The notes under the pieces were generated by a model. That model was not told the DNA's origin. It was given only the letters and a program-made list of their open reading frames with translations, and searched no databases. From Hydrogenovibrio kuenenii DSM 12350 (GTDB taxonomy: Bacteria; Pseudomonadota; Gammaproteobacteria; Thiomicrospirales; Thiomicrospiraceae), in NCBI RefSeq assembly GCF_000526715.1, contig NZ_JAGP01000001.1, forward strand, positions 744,001-808,000: DNA of 64,000 bases, read 5' to 3'. A program made the translations under genes and the position numbers. Below, piece after piece: positions 56,595 through 63,926 of this stretch (position 1 is its first letter; every line of letters starts with the position of its first letter).

Positions 56595-56954
56595 TTACAG
56601 TACGCGAGAAATGACAGATAGCAATTTTTCAGGGCTGAAAGGTTTAACAATCCACCCTGTTGCACCGGCTTCTTTACCCTTTTGCTTCATATCACCTGAT
56701 GACTCTGTTGTTAAACATAAAACAGGTGTGAATTTGTAATTTGGCATGCCTCTTAACGCCTGAATTAACTCAATACCATTCATATTTGGCATATTGATGT
56801 CAGTAACGACTAAATCAAACTGTTCACGTTTTGCAATATCAAGTGCAATGGCGCCGTCTTCAGCTTCAGTAACGTCGTGGCCAGCAGATTTTAAAGACAT
56901 ACTTACCATTTGACGCATTGATTTAGAATCATCTACTGCGAGAATTTTAGACAT
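56595..56954 (-). CDS. Second CheY-like single-domain response regulator
   Basis: The 119-residue receiver has D8/D9, phospho-acceptor D52 in LVVTDINMPNMNG, the Thr in LCLTTESS and Lys in GWIVKPFSPEKLL. It resembles the chemotaxis-type regulators next to STAS and CheW genes rather than the FliM-binding CheY at 52185. It may act as a phosphate sink or in a separate output. A TATAAT lies upstream in the gap after the cheW-like gene, so it may have a promoter of its own. Confidence 0.93.
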   Translation of the reverse strand: MSKILAVDDSKSMRQMVSMSLKSAGHDVTEAEDGAIALDIAKREQFDLVVTDINMPNMNGIELIQALRGMPNYKFTPVLCLTTESSGDMKQKGKEAGATGWIVKPFSPEKLLSVISRVL

Positions 56955-56999
56955 TTTTTTCCTCTCAAAAAAAATTAAATTTTAAAATGAATTATAACG

Positions 57000-57536
57000 T
57001 TATTCTTCTATACGCAAGCTTTTTTTAATGGCACTTAAGATGCCTTGAGTGATCAATTGATCGACATTCAAGACGATAACCATTTTTTCAGAAACGGTAG
57101 CCAGTCCTTTTACGTAATCAGAGTGAATAGAGCCATTTATATCAGGAGCACTTTGAATAGTATTATTATCTAATGTGTGCACATCTGAAACACCATCAAC
57201 CACAATGCCGATGATTTTTTGTGTTCCAGTATTTTCGTCGTTGGATCTCAAAATAATGACAACTGTACTGTCATCATAAGTGATATTTGGTAGGCCGAAA
57301 CGAACTCGCAGGTCTATAACTGGAACAACAGCACCGCGAAGGTTAATGACACCCTTAACATAATCTGGTGAGTTTGGAATACTCGTGGTTTTTTCCCAGT
57401 CTTTAATTTCTTGAACACGAAGAATATCAACGCCATATTCTTCTCCGCCCAGAACGAAGCTTAAGATTTGTTCATCAACGCCATCTGTAGGCTCATATTG
57501 GTTCGGACTGTTTTCAGTTTCTACTTCTGCATTCAT
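57000..57536 (-). CDS. Second CheW-type coupling protein in the chemotaxis block
   Basis: The 178-residue CheW-domain protein has an N-terminal acidic extension (NAEVETENSPNQYEPTDGVD), then ILSFVLGGEEYGVDILRVQEIKDW and VKGVINLRGAVVPVIDLRVRF. It is more like the orphan copy at 33016 than the cheA-linked one. It may pair with a receptor array of its own or with the same CheA. It is followed on its strand by the CheY-like and STAS genes. Confidence 0.92.
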   Translation of the reverse strand: MNAEVETENSPNQYEPTDGVDEQILSFVLGGEEYGVDILRVQEIKDWEKTTSIPNSPDYVKGVINLRGAVVPVIDLRVRFGLPNITYDDSTVVIILRSNDENTGTQKIIGIVVDGVSDVHTLDNNTIQSAPDINGSIHSDYVKGLATVSEKMVIVLNVDQLITQGILSAIKKSLRIEE

Positions 57537-57701
57537 AAAACACCATTAGTACCCGAAATCGTTTCGTATGCGTAAAAGTTAACCGATTTGAGTCAAAAGG
57601 TCTAGCCCATTTTGATGATAATTGATGTGAGGATTAGTAAATTTTAAGAGATGAAAAAATATGTTGTTGTTTTAACGTTAAAAAGCCAGTGGTTTTATTG
57701 A

Positions 57702-58769
57702 TTAAACTTTAATGTCAATCAACGCAATTTTTGTAGCTATTGGGTTGGGTTCGGGTTTCTGCTGGTTAATTAGAATATGCTTTACCTTTAACCCATTCTG
57801 GTTGAGCTGATGTCTGAATGTTTCTATTTGTGTTTCAAGCTCTGATTTTAAAATGGGTTTTTCAGCCCAGAATTGAAATCCAAATTCTTCATTTTGTAAC
57901 GTACATTTGCTAATTAGCGTACCCATGTCTTCGATTTCAAGCGAAATGATAGTCTCCCAAATAGCATCACTTTTAGTGGTTGTTTTTCGAATATCCAGTT
58001 GAAATTCGATTAATGAATGGTCTGGAGATGTGGGTATTTGAACGTGCCATGAGTTCGGGTTTTCGATTGCTTGAATCTGTTGATGAGTGATTTTATTTAA
58101 GAGCTGTTGTAGCGTTTTGGCAAGTGTTTTAAGCTCGGGTGACTGCGTTGATTCACTTTGTACCAGATTAAGGAGTTTTAAAAGGTTTGCTTTAAAGTCG
58201 TTTCGAGGTGGCTGTTTATTTTTGGCAATGGCGCTTTCTAAAAATAATCCACTGGATAAAAGGGCTGCTTGAAATTCTTCAGGTTTGACTCGTCCGCTAA
58301 GTTTAAAAAGACCGTCAAAGAGTTTGAATAAATACCCTTGAATTGCGGTGGGAAAGTTGCTCGTTTGTGTAAGCTGAACCAGTTGTGCCATGCCGTGTGA
58401 TATTGACGTTTGGTTGGGCAGTATCTGTGTGAGAAGTTGTTGCATAAGTTTTTCTGGCGCTATAGAGCTTGGAGTATTGGTAGTTGATATAGCTTGTGGA
58501 TTGGAAAAAGTTAAAACCACACTAGGTTTGATTTGTGTCACCTTTACTTGTAATTGTTGGCCTTCAGTCAATGTTTGTTGTGGCAGTTTTGCTGTTATGG
58601 TTTGTCCTGCTATATTGAGGAGTGCTTGGCCATTACTTATTTTAACGACCGTTGCAGCCAATTTTTGCCCTAGAACAATTTGTAGCCCCCCCTTATCTGA
58701 AGAGCTGGCTTTTCCAAGAGAAGAGAGTGTCTCATTTGTTTGAGGGGGAGTTGGTGGTGATAAAGCCAT
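57702..58769 (-). CDS. FliK-like flagellar hook-length control protein (C-domain)
   Basis: The 355-residue protein has an N-terminal OB-like stretch (GQKLAATVVKISNGQALLNIAGQ), a Gln/Thr-rich middle and a C-terminal domain of FliK type (WHVQIPTSPDHSLIEFQLDIRK, FGFQFWAEKPILKSELE). FliK-domain proteins beside FlhB-C-like genes are a recurring pair that is thought to refine the export switch. No true fliK is seen elsewhere in the window. The family assignment is moderate, since only the C-terminal domain is recognisable. Confidence 0.72.
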   Translation of the reverse strand: MALSPPTPPQTNETLSSLGKASSSDKGGLQIVLGQKLAATVVKISNGQALLNIAGQTITAKLPQQTLTEGQQLQVKVTQIKPSVVLTFSNPQAISTTNTPSSIAPEKLMQQLLTQILPNQTSISHGMAQLVQLTQTSNFPTAIQGYLFKLFDGLFKLSGRVKPEEFQAALLSSGLFLESAIAKNKQPPRNDFKANLLKLLNLVQSESTQSPELKTLAKTLQQLLNKITHQQIQAIENPNSWHVQIPTSPDHSLIEFQLDIRKTTTKSDAIWETIISLEIEDMGTLISKCTLQNEEFGFQFWAEKPILKSELETQIETFRHQLNQNGLKVKHILINQQKPEPNPIATKIALIDIKV

Positions 58770-58908
58770 AAATTAGTTCTCAAACGAGTGAATTTAATTA
58801 AATTGAAGTTTATTATCTTTTATATAATCTAACCATAGATAAAGCCTTGGTCAAAACAAAATTCTAAACTGCTATTAGAGTATATTTAGATCAAAAAGAA
58901 GGTGTAAG

Positions 58909-59739
58909 ATGAGTTCAGAAAGAGAATTTCACTATACAGATAATGATTTTTTGCGTGTAAAAAAACTGGTTTATGATTTTGCTGGTATTGATTTAAATGA
59001 ATCGAAAAAGAATTTAGTTTATAACCGACTAGCTAAGCGTATCCGTTTTCTTGAGCAAGATTCTTTTGATGAATACTTAACTTATGTCGAGGCACAAGGT
59101 GAGTCTGAATTCATTCATCTTATTAATGCAATCACTACCAATCTGACCTTCTTCTTCAGAGAAAATCACCATTTTGAGTTTCTGGCAGAAACGGTTGTTC
59201 CCGAGTTGCTACAAAAAAACCAGTCGAGTAAAAAAATTCGTATTTGGTCTGCTGGTTGTTCTACGGGTGAAGAACCTTATTCTTTAGCGATTGTATTGAA
59301 GGAAGCCGTTCCAAAAGATTGGGATGCCAAAGTTATTGCTACTGATTTAGATACTAATGTTGTCAACACAGCTCAGAAAGGTGTTTATAAAATCGACAGA
59401 TTGAAAGGGGTGTCTGAAGAGCGTAAAAAAAATTGGTTTCTGAAAGGAAAAGGCAGTAATAGTGGGTATGTCAAGGTTAAACCAGAAGTTCAATCTATTA
59501 TTGAGTTTGGCCAAATTAATCTGATGAATGACTGGCCAATTAAAGATCAAATAGATGTTATCTTTTGTCGAAATGTTGTGATTTATTTTGATAAAGAAAC
59601 TCAGTCACGCTTGTTTGATCGTTATGCGGACTTGTTGAGTGAAAAAAGATATCTATTTGTTGGTCACTCAGAGTCACTATATAAAGTCTGTGACCGCTTT
59701 GAGTTGCTGGGCAAGACCATTTATCAGAAAAAATATTGA
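58909..59739 (+). CDS. cheR: Chemotaxis protein methyltransferase CheR
   Basis: The 276-residue protein has an N-terminal helical domain and a C-terminal S-adenosylmethionine domain with SAGCSTGEEPYSLAIVL, and DVIFCRNVVIYFD. The motif TTNLTFFFRENHHF precedes it. It methylates glutamates of chemoreceptors. It is divergent from the fliK-like gene and 49 nt upstream of cheB. Confidence 0.96.
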   Translation: MSSEREFHYTDNDFLRVKKLVYDFAGIDLNESKKNLVYNRLAKRIRFLEQDSFDEYLTYVEAQGESEFIHLINAITTNLTFFFRENHHFEFLAETVVPELLQKNQSSKKIRIWSAGCSTGEEPYSLAIVLKEAVPKDWDAKVIATDLDTNVVNTAQKGVYKIDRLKGVSEERKKNWFLKGKGSNSGYVKVKPEVQSIIEFGQINLMNDWPIKDQIDVIFCRNVVIYFDKETQSRLFDRYADLLSEKRYLFVGHSESLYKVCDRFELLGKTIYQKKY

Positions 59740-59788
59740 GTTATATGACAGCACTCATACAAAAGAAAAAATTAGATAGGGTGGCAGT

Positions 59789-60916
59789 ATGTCAAAAGTA
59801 AAGGTACTCGTTGTTGATGATTCGTCGTTGGTAAGACAAATGTTGTCGGATATGTTGAGTTCAGACCCTTTTATTGAAGTGGTAGGAACTGCATCTGATC
59901 CTTATGATGCCAGAGATAAAGTAAAGTCACTTCGCCCAGACGTTCTGACCTTGGATATAGAAATGCCACGTATGGATGGCGTGACTTTCTTAAAAAACTT
60001 GATGCGTTTACACCCTTTACCAGTTGTGATGGTTTCAACTTTGACGGAGAAGGGTGCTGACATCACTTTTGAAGCGCTTGATTTAGGCGCTGTTGATTTT
60101 GTTACCAAACCTAAAATTGATTTAGAACATACCTTCGAAGCCTATTCATTAGAAATTCGTCGCAAGGTTAAAATTGCTGCCAAAGTTGAAAAAGAGCAAC
60201 TTGCAAGGCAGTATGAGCGTTACGTAAAAAACTTAGAGTCCAAGCCTAAATATCAACCAAATCGAGTTCAAACACCATCTTCTGTACCAGAGAAGTTAAG
60301 TGTGGATGCTATCTTACCGTCAAAGCCTGCGCCAAAAAGTTTTGGAAAAACACAACAAGTCATTGCACTAGGAGCGTCAACTGGTGGGACTGAAGCGATT
60401 AAAGAAGTTTTGATGCGCCTTCCTGAAAATACGCCTCCAATAGTGATTTCACAGCATATTCCAGCTGCGTTTAGTTTGCCATTCGCTAATCGTATGGATT
60501 CTATTTCGGCAATGAGAGTTGTTCAGGCGGAAGATGGACAAGAAATTCTGCCAGGCTGGGTTTATATTGCCCCAGGTGATAGGCATCTCTTAGTTGAAAA
60601 GCTAGGTGGGAAATATGTTTGCCGCTTAAATGATGGTCCACCTGTAAACCGTCATAAACCCTCTGTGGATGTCATGTTTCGTAGCGTATTGCAAACAGTA
60701 GGTACTAATGCTATCGGTGTTATCTTGACGGGTATGGGGGCTGATGGTGCTCAGGGGTTGAAAGAATTACGTGAAATTGGGGTACACACAATAGCACAAG
60801 ATGAAAAAACCAGCGTTGTTTGGGGAATGCCTGGAGAAGCCACTAAAATTGGTGCCGCAGAAGAAGTGTTATCTTTAGATAAAATATCGGAAAAAATTCT
60901 TAGTTGGGCGAAGTAA
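59789..60916 (+). CDS. cheB: Receptor methylesterase/deamidase CheB
   Basis: The 375-residue protein has a receiver with D56 (LTLDIEMPRMDG), a linker, then an esterase domain whose catalytic triad lies in LGASTGGTEA (Ser), ISQHIPAAFS (His) and GMGADGAQG (Asp). It removes methyl groups from receptors when phosphorylated by CheA. The codons for ILPGWV, just before the conserved YIAPGDRH, are formed by a copy of the 18-bp dispersed repeat (60545-60562). It is next to cheR and the receptor gene. Confidence 0.96.
   Translation: MSKVKVLVVDDSSLVRQMLSDMLSSDPFIEVVGTASDPYDARDKVKSLRPDVLTLDIEMPRMDGVTFLKNLMRLHPLPVVMVSTLTEKGADITFEALDLGAVDFVTKPKIDLEHTFEAYSLEIRRKVKIAAKVEKEQLARQYERYVKNLESKPKYQPNRVQTPSSVPEKLSVDAILPSKPAPKSFGKTQQVIALGASTGGTEAIKEVLMRLPENTPPIVISQHIPAAFSLPFANRMDSISAMRVVQAEDGQEILPGWVYIAPGDRHLLVEKLGGKYVCRLNDGPPVNRHKPSVDVMFRSVLQTVGTNAIGVILTGMGADGAQGLKELREIGVHTIAQDEKTSVVWGMPGEATKIGAAEEVLSLDKISEKILSWAK
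60545..60562 (+). repeat. 18-bp dispersed repeat, intragenic copy in cheB
   Basis: ATTCTGCCAGGCTGGGTT keeps the core TCTGCCAGGCTGGG; it differs from the consensus near its 5' end. It is read in cheB as ATT CTG CCA GGC TGG GTT (I-L-P-G-W-V), the third of the three frames used by intragenic copies. Confidence 0.75.
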
Positions 60917-60933
60917 AGTCTTAATCGGTTACT

Positions 60934-60949
60934 TGGCACGATGTCTGCT
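60934..60949 (+). promoter_or_regulatory. Possible sigma-54 promoter of the receptor gene
   Basis: TGGCACGATGTCTGCT has a perfect -24 half (TGGCACG) and GC at the exact 10-nt distance; the -12 half is CTGCT rather than TTGCT. It lies about 40 nt before the receptor ATG. Confidence 0.55.
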
Positions 60950-60950
60950 C

Positions 60951-60977
60951 TCAAAAATACATTGTTATTGTCGAAAT
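60951..60977 (+). promoter_or_regulatory. Possible sigma-28 promoter of the receptor gene
   Basis: TCAAAAAT, an 11-bp spacer, then GTCGAAAT, which resembles GCCGATAA at five of eight positions. The spacing is the same as in the strong sigma-28 site at 28800. It lies just 3' of the sigma-54-like site, very close to the start codon. Confidence 0.35.
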
Positions 60978-60988
60978 AAGGTCTCAAT

Positions 60989-62215
60989 ATGTTACGTGTA
61001 CTACAGCGTTTTTGGATTGCATGGTTGCTTACTATAATAGGTGTGGGCTTGTCTTTTACTGTCATACCTTATATCGGTGTTATCTTCCTTTTTATTGTTT
61101 CTATTACTTGGACGCTTTTAGCGGCAAATACTGCCGATAAAACTGAGAATGTATTGCTTGAAAAAGTAAGTAAGCCTATCGCTAAAGAAGCGGCTAAAGG
61201 CGGCGATATTGATATGATCGAAACGACGCTTGCAACGATTTTGGATGATATTGATTCAGTTATGGGGCAGGAAGTTGAAGTAGTTAGAGGTGAGCTAACG
61301 CAAGTTAAAACTCTAGTTGCTGAAGCAATAGAAACTTTAAATGATAGTTTCATGGGGTTGCACGAACAAACCCAGGCAGAATACCAGCTGGTATTATCAC
61401 TTTTAGATAACTTGGGTGGTGGTTCGGAAGGCATGAGTATCCAAAAGTTCTCTGAAGAGATCAAAATACTTTTAGCCTCTCTCATCGAACTTTTAACTGT
61501 TTCGAGTCAACGTAGTAATGAAACTGTCAACAAAATCGATAACATGGTTGAACAAATTGAATCAATCTTTATATTGTTGGAAGATGTAAAAGGTATTGCT
61601 GATCAAACTAACCTGCTTGCACTGAATGCGGCAATCGAAGCGGCAAGAGCTGGCGAAGCAGGTAGAGGGTTTGCCGTTGTGGCAGATGAAGTTAGAAAGC
61701 TCTCTCTAAACTCTAATCAATTGAATGAACAAATTCGTAAGCAAGCAGAAAAAGCGAAGCAAACTGTTGATCACGTACGTAAGCTGGTAAGTGATACAGC
61801 AGCTAAAGATATTCAAGAAGCCAATACTTCTCGAGATCTGGTTACCAACTTGTTGACTGATCTTGAGTCTATGAATACGGGGATTTCTACAAAACTGGGT
61901 GATGTATCAGGCTTGATTTCTGAAATTGAAGTTTCGGTATCTAATGCGATGCGTTCACTTCAGTTTGAAGATATTGTGAGACAGCTGGTTGAGCAAATTA
62001 CGCATCATTTAGATAATTTGCAATCTTTCTCGCAAGAGATTAATAAGCATGTGCATGAAGACTGTGAAACACCATCACTTTCGTTTGAAGAGTATAAAGA
62101 TAAAATGGCAGATTTCCGTGCGACTATCCATTCTCAGCGAGAGTCAATTGAAAGTCAGCGTATGAAACGCGTTACGTCGGCCTCTATGGATGAAGGTGAA
62201 GTTGACCTTTTCTAA
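60989..62215 (+). CDS. Small methyl-accepting chemotaxis protein without a periplasmic sensor
   Basis: The 408-residue protein has two closely spaced N-terminal membrane segments (about residues 8-28 and 30-48) with almost no periplasmic loop. A long helical cytoplasmic part follows, with the receptor tip [20 protein letters not shown] and [15 protein letters not shown] (about 200-237). No HAMP domain or ligand-binding domain is visible. It would sense through the membrane, the cytoplasm or a partner rather than through an external ligand. It follows cheB and has candidate sigma-54 and sigma-28 promoters. Confidence 0.88.
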   Translation: MLRVLQRFWIAWLLTIIGVGLSFTVIPYIGVIFLFIVSITWTLLAANTADKTENVLLEKVSKPIAKEAAKGGDIDMIETTLATILDDIDSVMGQEVEVVRGELTQVKTLVAEAIETLNDSFMGLHEQTQAEYQLVLSLLDNLGGGSEGMSIQKFSEEIKILLASLIELLTVSSQRSNETVNKIDNMVEQIESIFILLEDVKGIADQTNLLALNAAIEAARAGEAGRGFAVVADEVRKLSLNSNQLNEQIRKQAEKAKQTVDHVRKLVSDTAAKDIQEANTSRDLVTNLLTDLESMNTGISTKLGDVSGLISEIEVSVSNAMRSLQFEDIVRQLVEQITHHLDNLQSFSQEINKHVHEDCETPSLSFEEYKDKMADFRATIHSQRESIESQRMKRVTSASMDEGEVDLF

Positions 62216-62230
62216 AATAAGCTGAGAGAT

Positions 62231-62275
62231 AATGCCTAATAAAAAAGCCCTTGACGGGCTTTTTTATTAGGCATT
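62231..62275. terminator. Bidirectional intrinsic terminator with a perfect 20-bp stem
   Basis: AATGCCTAATAAAAAAGCCC (62231-62250), loop TTGAC, and the exact reverse complement (62256-62275). A-runs and T-runs on the stem itself serve both strands, between the receptor gene and a convergent small gene. Confidence 0.92.
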
Positions 62276-62288
62276 TTATTATTTTATT

Positions 62289-62576
62289 TTACATGCCACC
62301 CATTTGAGAATTCCAAAGGGTACCAAAAATTAAGCTAAAGAATAAGCCTGTAGCAAATACGATATACCAGTATTTTTTGTAGGTAGTAGCTTTGACTGCG
62401 ACTTCTGAGTTTTTGTCTTCATTAGCAGAAGGATCTTTAAAAAATACGACCATAAAACCAATTGCGGCAATAAAGCCAGCAATATTGGCGAAATAATGTA
62501 TTTTAGTAACCATTGAAAGAATACCCAGTGTAAGAATGACGGCATAGGTAATTAAAATTAATTTCATGGATTGCAT
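62289..62576 (-). CDS. Small membrane protein of unknown function
   Basis: The 95-residue protein has three hydrophobic segments (ILITYAVILTLGILSMV, IAGFIAAIGFMVVFF, YWYIVFATGLFFSLIFG) and a polar loop (KDPSANEDKNSEVAVKATTYKK) between the second and third. I do not recognise it. AGGA lies 8 nt before ATG 62576, which supports a real start. It is divergent from the NIF3-like gene. Confidence 0.7.
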   Translation of the reverse strand: MQSMKLILITYAVILTLGILSMVTKIHYFANIAGFIAAIGFMVVFFKDPSANEDKNSEVAVKATTYKKYWYIVFATGLFFSLIFGTLWNSQMGGM

Positions 62577-62651
62577 ATCAGTTGTCCTAACGCTTTTTTT
62601 TAAGAAGATTTATTGTATCCGCTATTGGTTGTTAAGGGGAGGGTAAGCAGA

Positions 62652-62966
62652 TTGTTAAAGTTAGTTTTTTATGTTCCCGAATCTCATTTAGAGCATGTTA
62701 AAACGGCATTATTTTCCGTTGGAGCAGGAAAAATAGGACATTATGATAGTTGTTGTTGGCAAGTGCAAGGTCAAGGGCAATTTCGTCCCTTAGAAGGGAG
62801 TCAGCCATTTTTGGGTAAACAAGATGAGGTTGAGACTGTTAGTGAATATAAGGTTGAGATGGTTCTAAAGGAAAGCTTGGTGAAAGTGGTTCAGACAGCA
62901 TTGTTAGAGGCTCATCCCTACGAAACGCCTGCCTATGATTTTTACGAAATTTTGGATGTAAATTGA
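62652..62966 (+). CDS. NIF3-like/CutA-fold small domain protein (YqfO C-terminal domain type)
   Basis: About 104 residues: LKLVFYVPESHLEHVKTALFSVGAGKIGHYDSCCWQ, then GQGQFRPLEGSQPFLG, and HPYETPAYDFYEI at the C-terminus. This is the domain that is inserted in some NIF3-family proteins and also occurs alone. The function is unknown. TTG 62652 is chosen because GGGGAGG lies about 10 nt upstream and the protein then starts at the conserved region; an earlier TTG at 62613 would add 13 unrelated residues. Confidence 0.82.
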   Translation: MLKLVFYVPESHLEHVKTALFSVGAGKIGHYDSCCWQVQGQGQFRPLEGSQPFLGKQDEVETVSEYKVEMVLKESLVKVVQTALLEAHPYETPAYDFYEILDVN

Positions 62967-63019
62967 TAAATAATAAGGCTATTTATTAGTCTTATCTATA
63001 GGTATAAAAGAATATTATA

Positions 63020-63130
63020 TTAGGAAGGGGTAAAGTATTGGCTTATGATGTGCGCCAGTTGAAACTTCAACTAATCCTCCCACTTGGTATTTAAGATAAT
63101 ACTGACCCCAGAATTTTCTGGGGTTTTTTT
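63020..63130 (+). ncRNA. Candidate small RNA with a C-rich single-stranded seed
   Basis: The 189-nt gap has three hairpins in line: GTTGA-AACT-TCAAC (63058-63071), GGTATT/AATACT (63086-63103) and a terminator (63106-63130). The 14-nt linker between the first two, which includes ATCCTCCCACTT, stays unpaired and is complementary to Shine-Dalgarno sequences. Such layouts occur in Hfq-type regulatory RNAs. No clear promoter was found; the 5' end is a guess. The alternative is just the 3' end of the NIF3-like transcript. Confidence 0.45.
63106..63130 (+). terminator. Intrinsic terminator
   Basis: CCCCAGAA-TT-TTCTGGGG followed by a T7 run. Confidence 0.92.
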
Positions 63131-63155
63131 ATTTCAGAGAAGTCAATTTCGTTGA

Positions 63156-63869
63156 TTAATGAGTAGGCTTATCTTTACTGTATGTAATCAGTTCAATTGT
63201 GAAGACTAATGTTTGGTTAGGTCCGATCACTTTCCCTGCGCCTTTTGATCCATAACCAAGTGAAGGTGGAACAAAAATTTTCCACTTAGAACCAGGTTTC
63301 ATCATTTTTAGAGCTTCAGACCAACCTGCAATGACATTACTCATTTGAATTTCAATAGGCGTTCCTCTTTGGTAAGAGCTATCAAAGACTTTACCATCAA
63401 TGGACGTCCCTTCATAGTTGGCAGTGATGTAATCTTTTTCAGAAGGAGGCGTGCCTTTACCTTTTTTTAGAACAATATACTGAAGGCCACTTTTAGTTAC
63501 TTTTACACCAGGTTTGGTTTTATTTTTTTCTAAGAAAGCTTGTCCTGCTTTGGCGTTTTGCTCACCTAGCATTTTGTGTGCTTCCATTTGTTTTTTCATC
63601 AAGTCTTTTTTAACTTTTTCGACAGCGGTTTCCATGTCTTTTTCAGTTAGACGGATTTTTTGTTTATTCATTACATCAGTCAAACCCAACATTAAAGCTT
63701 TGGAATCAATTTCTAATCCTTGTTTTTCAAAGCTTTTTGCCAAGTCAATTCCCAGTGCATAGCTTGCTTTTTGATTTGCAGTTTTAAGATCTACATTAGC
63801 ATCAGCGGCAAAAACGGCTGGCGCAAGCAAAGATGTGGTGAGTATTGAAATTAAGGCGGTATGTTTCAT
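63156..63869 (-). CDS. Periplasmic FKBP-type peptidyl-prolyl isomerase (FkpA/Mip-like)
   Basis: The 237-residue precursor has a signal peptide (cut after VFAA at about residue 21). An N-terminal helical dimerisation domain (YALGIDLAKSFEKQGLEID, MNKQKIRLTEKDME) and a C-terminal FKBP domain (YIVLKKGKGTPPSEKDYITANYEGTSIDG and GWSEALKMMKPGSKWKIFVPPSLGYGSKGAG) follow. It assists folding of envelope proteins. It is separated from the window end by a copy of the dispersed repeat. Confidence 0.94.
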   Translation of the reverse strand: MKHTALISILTTSLLAPAVFAADANVDLKTANQKASYALGIDLAKSFEKQGLEIDSKALMLGLTDVMNKQKIRLTEKDMETAVEKVKKDLMKKQMEAHKMLGEQNAKAGQAFLEKNKTKPGVKVTKSGLQYIVLKKGKGTPPSEKDYITANYEGTSIDGKVFDSSYQRGTPIEIQMSNVIAGWSEALKMMKPGSKWKIFVPPSLGYGSKGAGKVIGPNQTLVFTIELITYSKDKPTH

Positions 63870-63896
63870 ATCAATCCTTGGATGTGTTAGATAATA

Positions 63897-63926
63897 AAAT
63901 CTACCAGGCTGGGCCAGGTAGATTTA
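63897..63926. repeat. 18-bp dispersed repeat with an overlapping inverted copy
   Basis: AAAATCTACCAGGCTGGG (63897-63914, ACC variant), followed at once by CCAGGTAGATTT, the reverse complement of the AAATCTACC end. The resulting palindrome (AAATCTACC ... GGTAGATTT) lies upstream of the fkpA-like gene. Confidence 0.8.

Noticed and set aside
61133-61140. GCCGATAA inside the receptor gene
   Set aside because: It has no TCAAG/TAAA-like sequence 11 bp upstream and no gene start downstream at a suitable distance.
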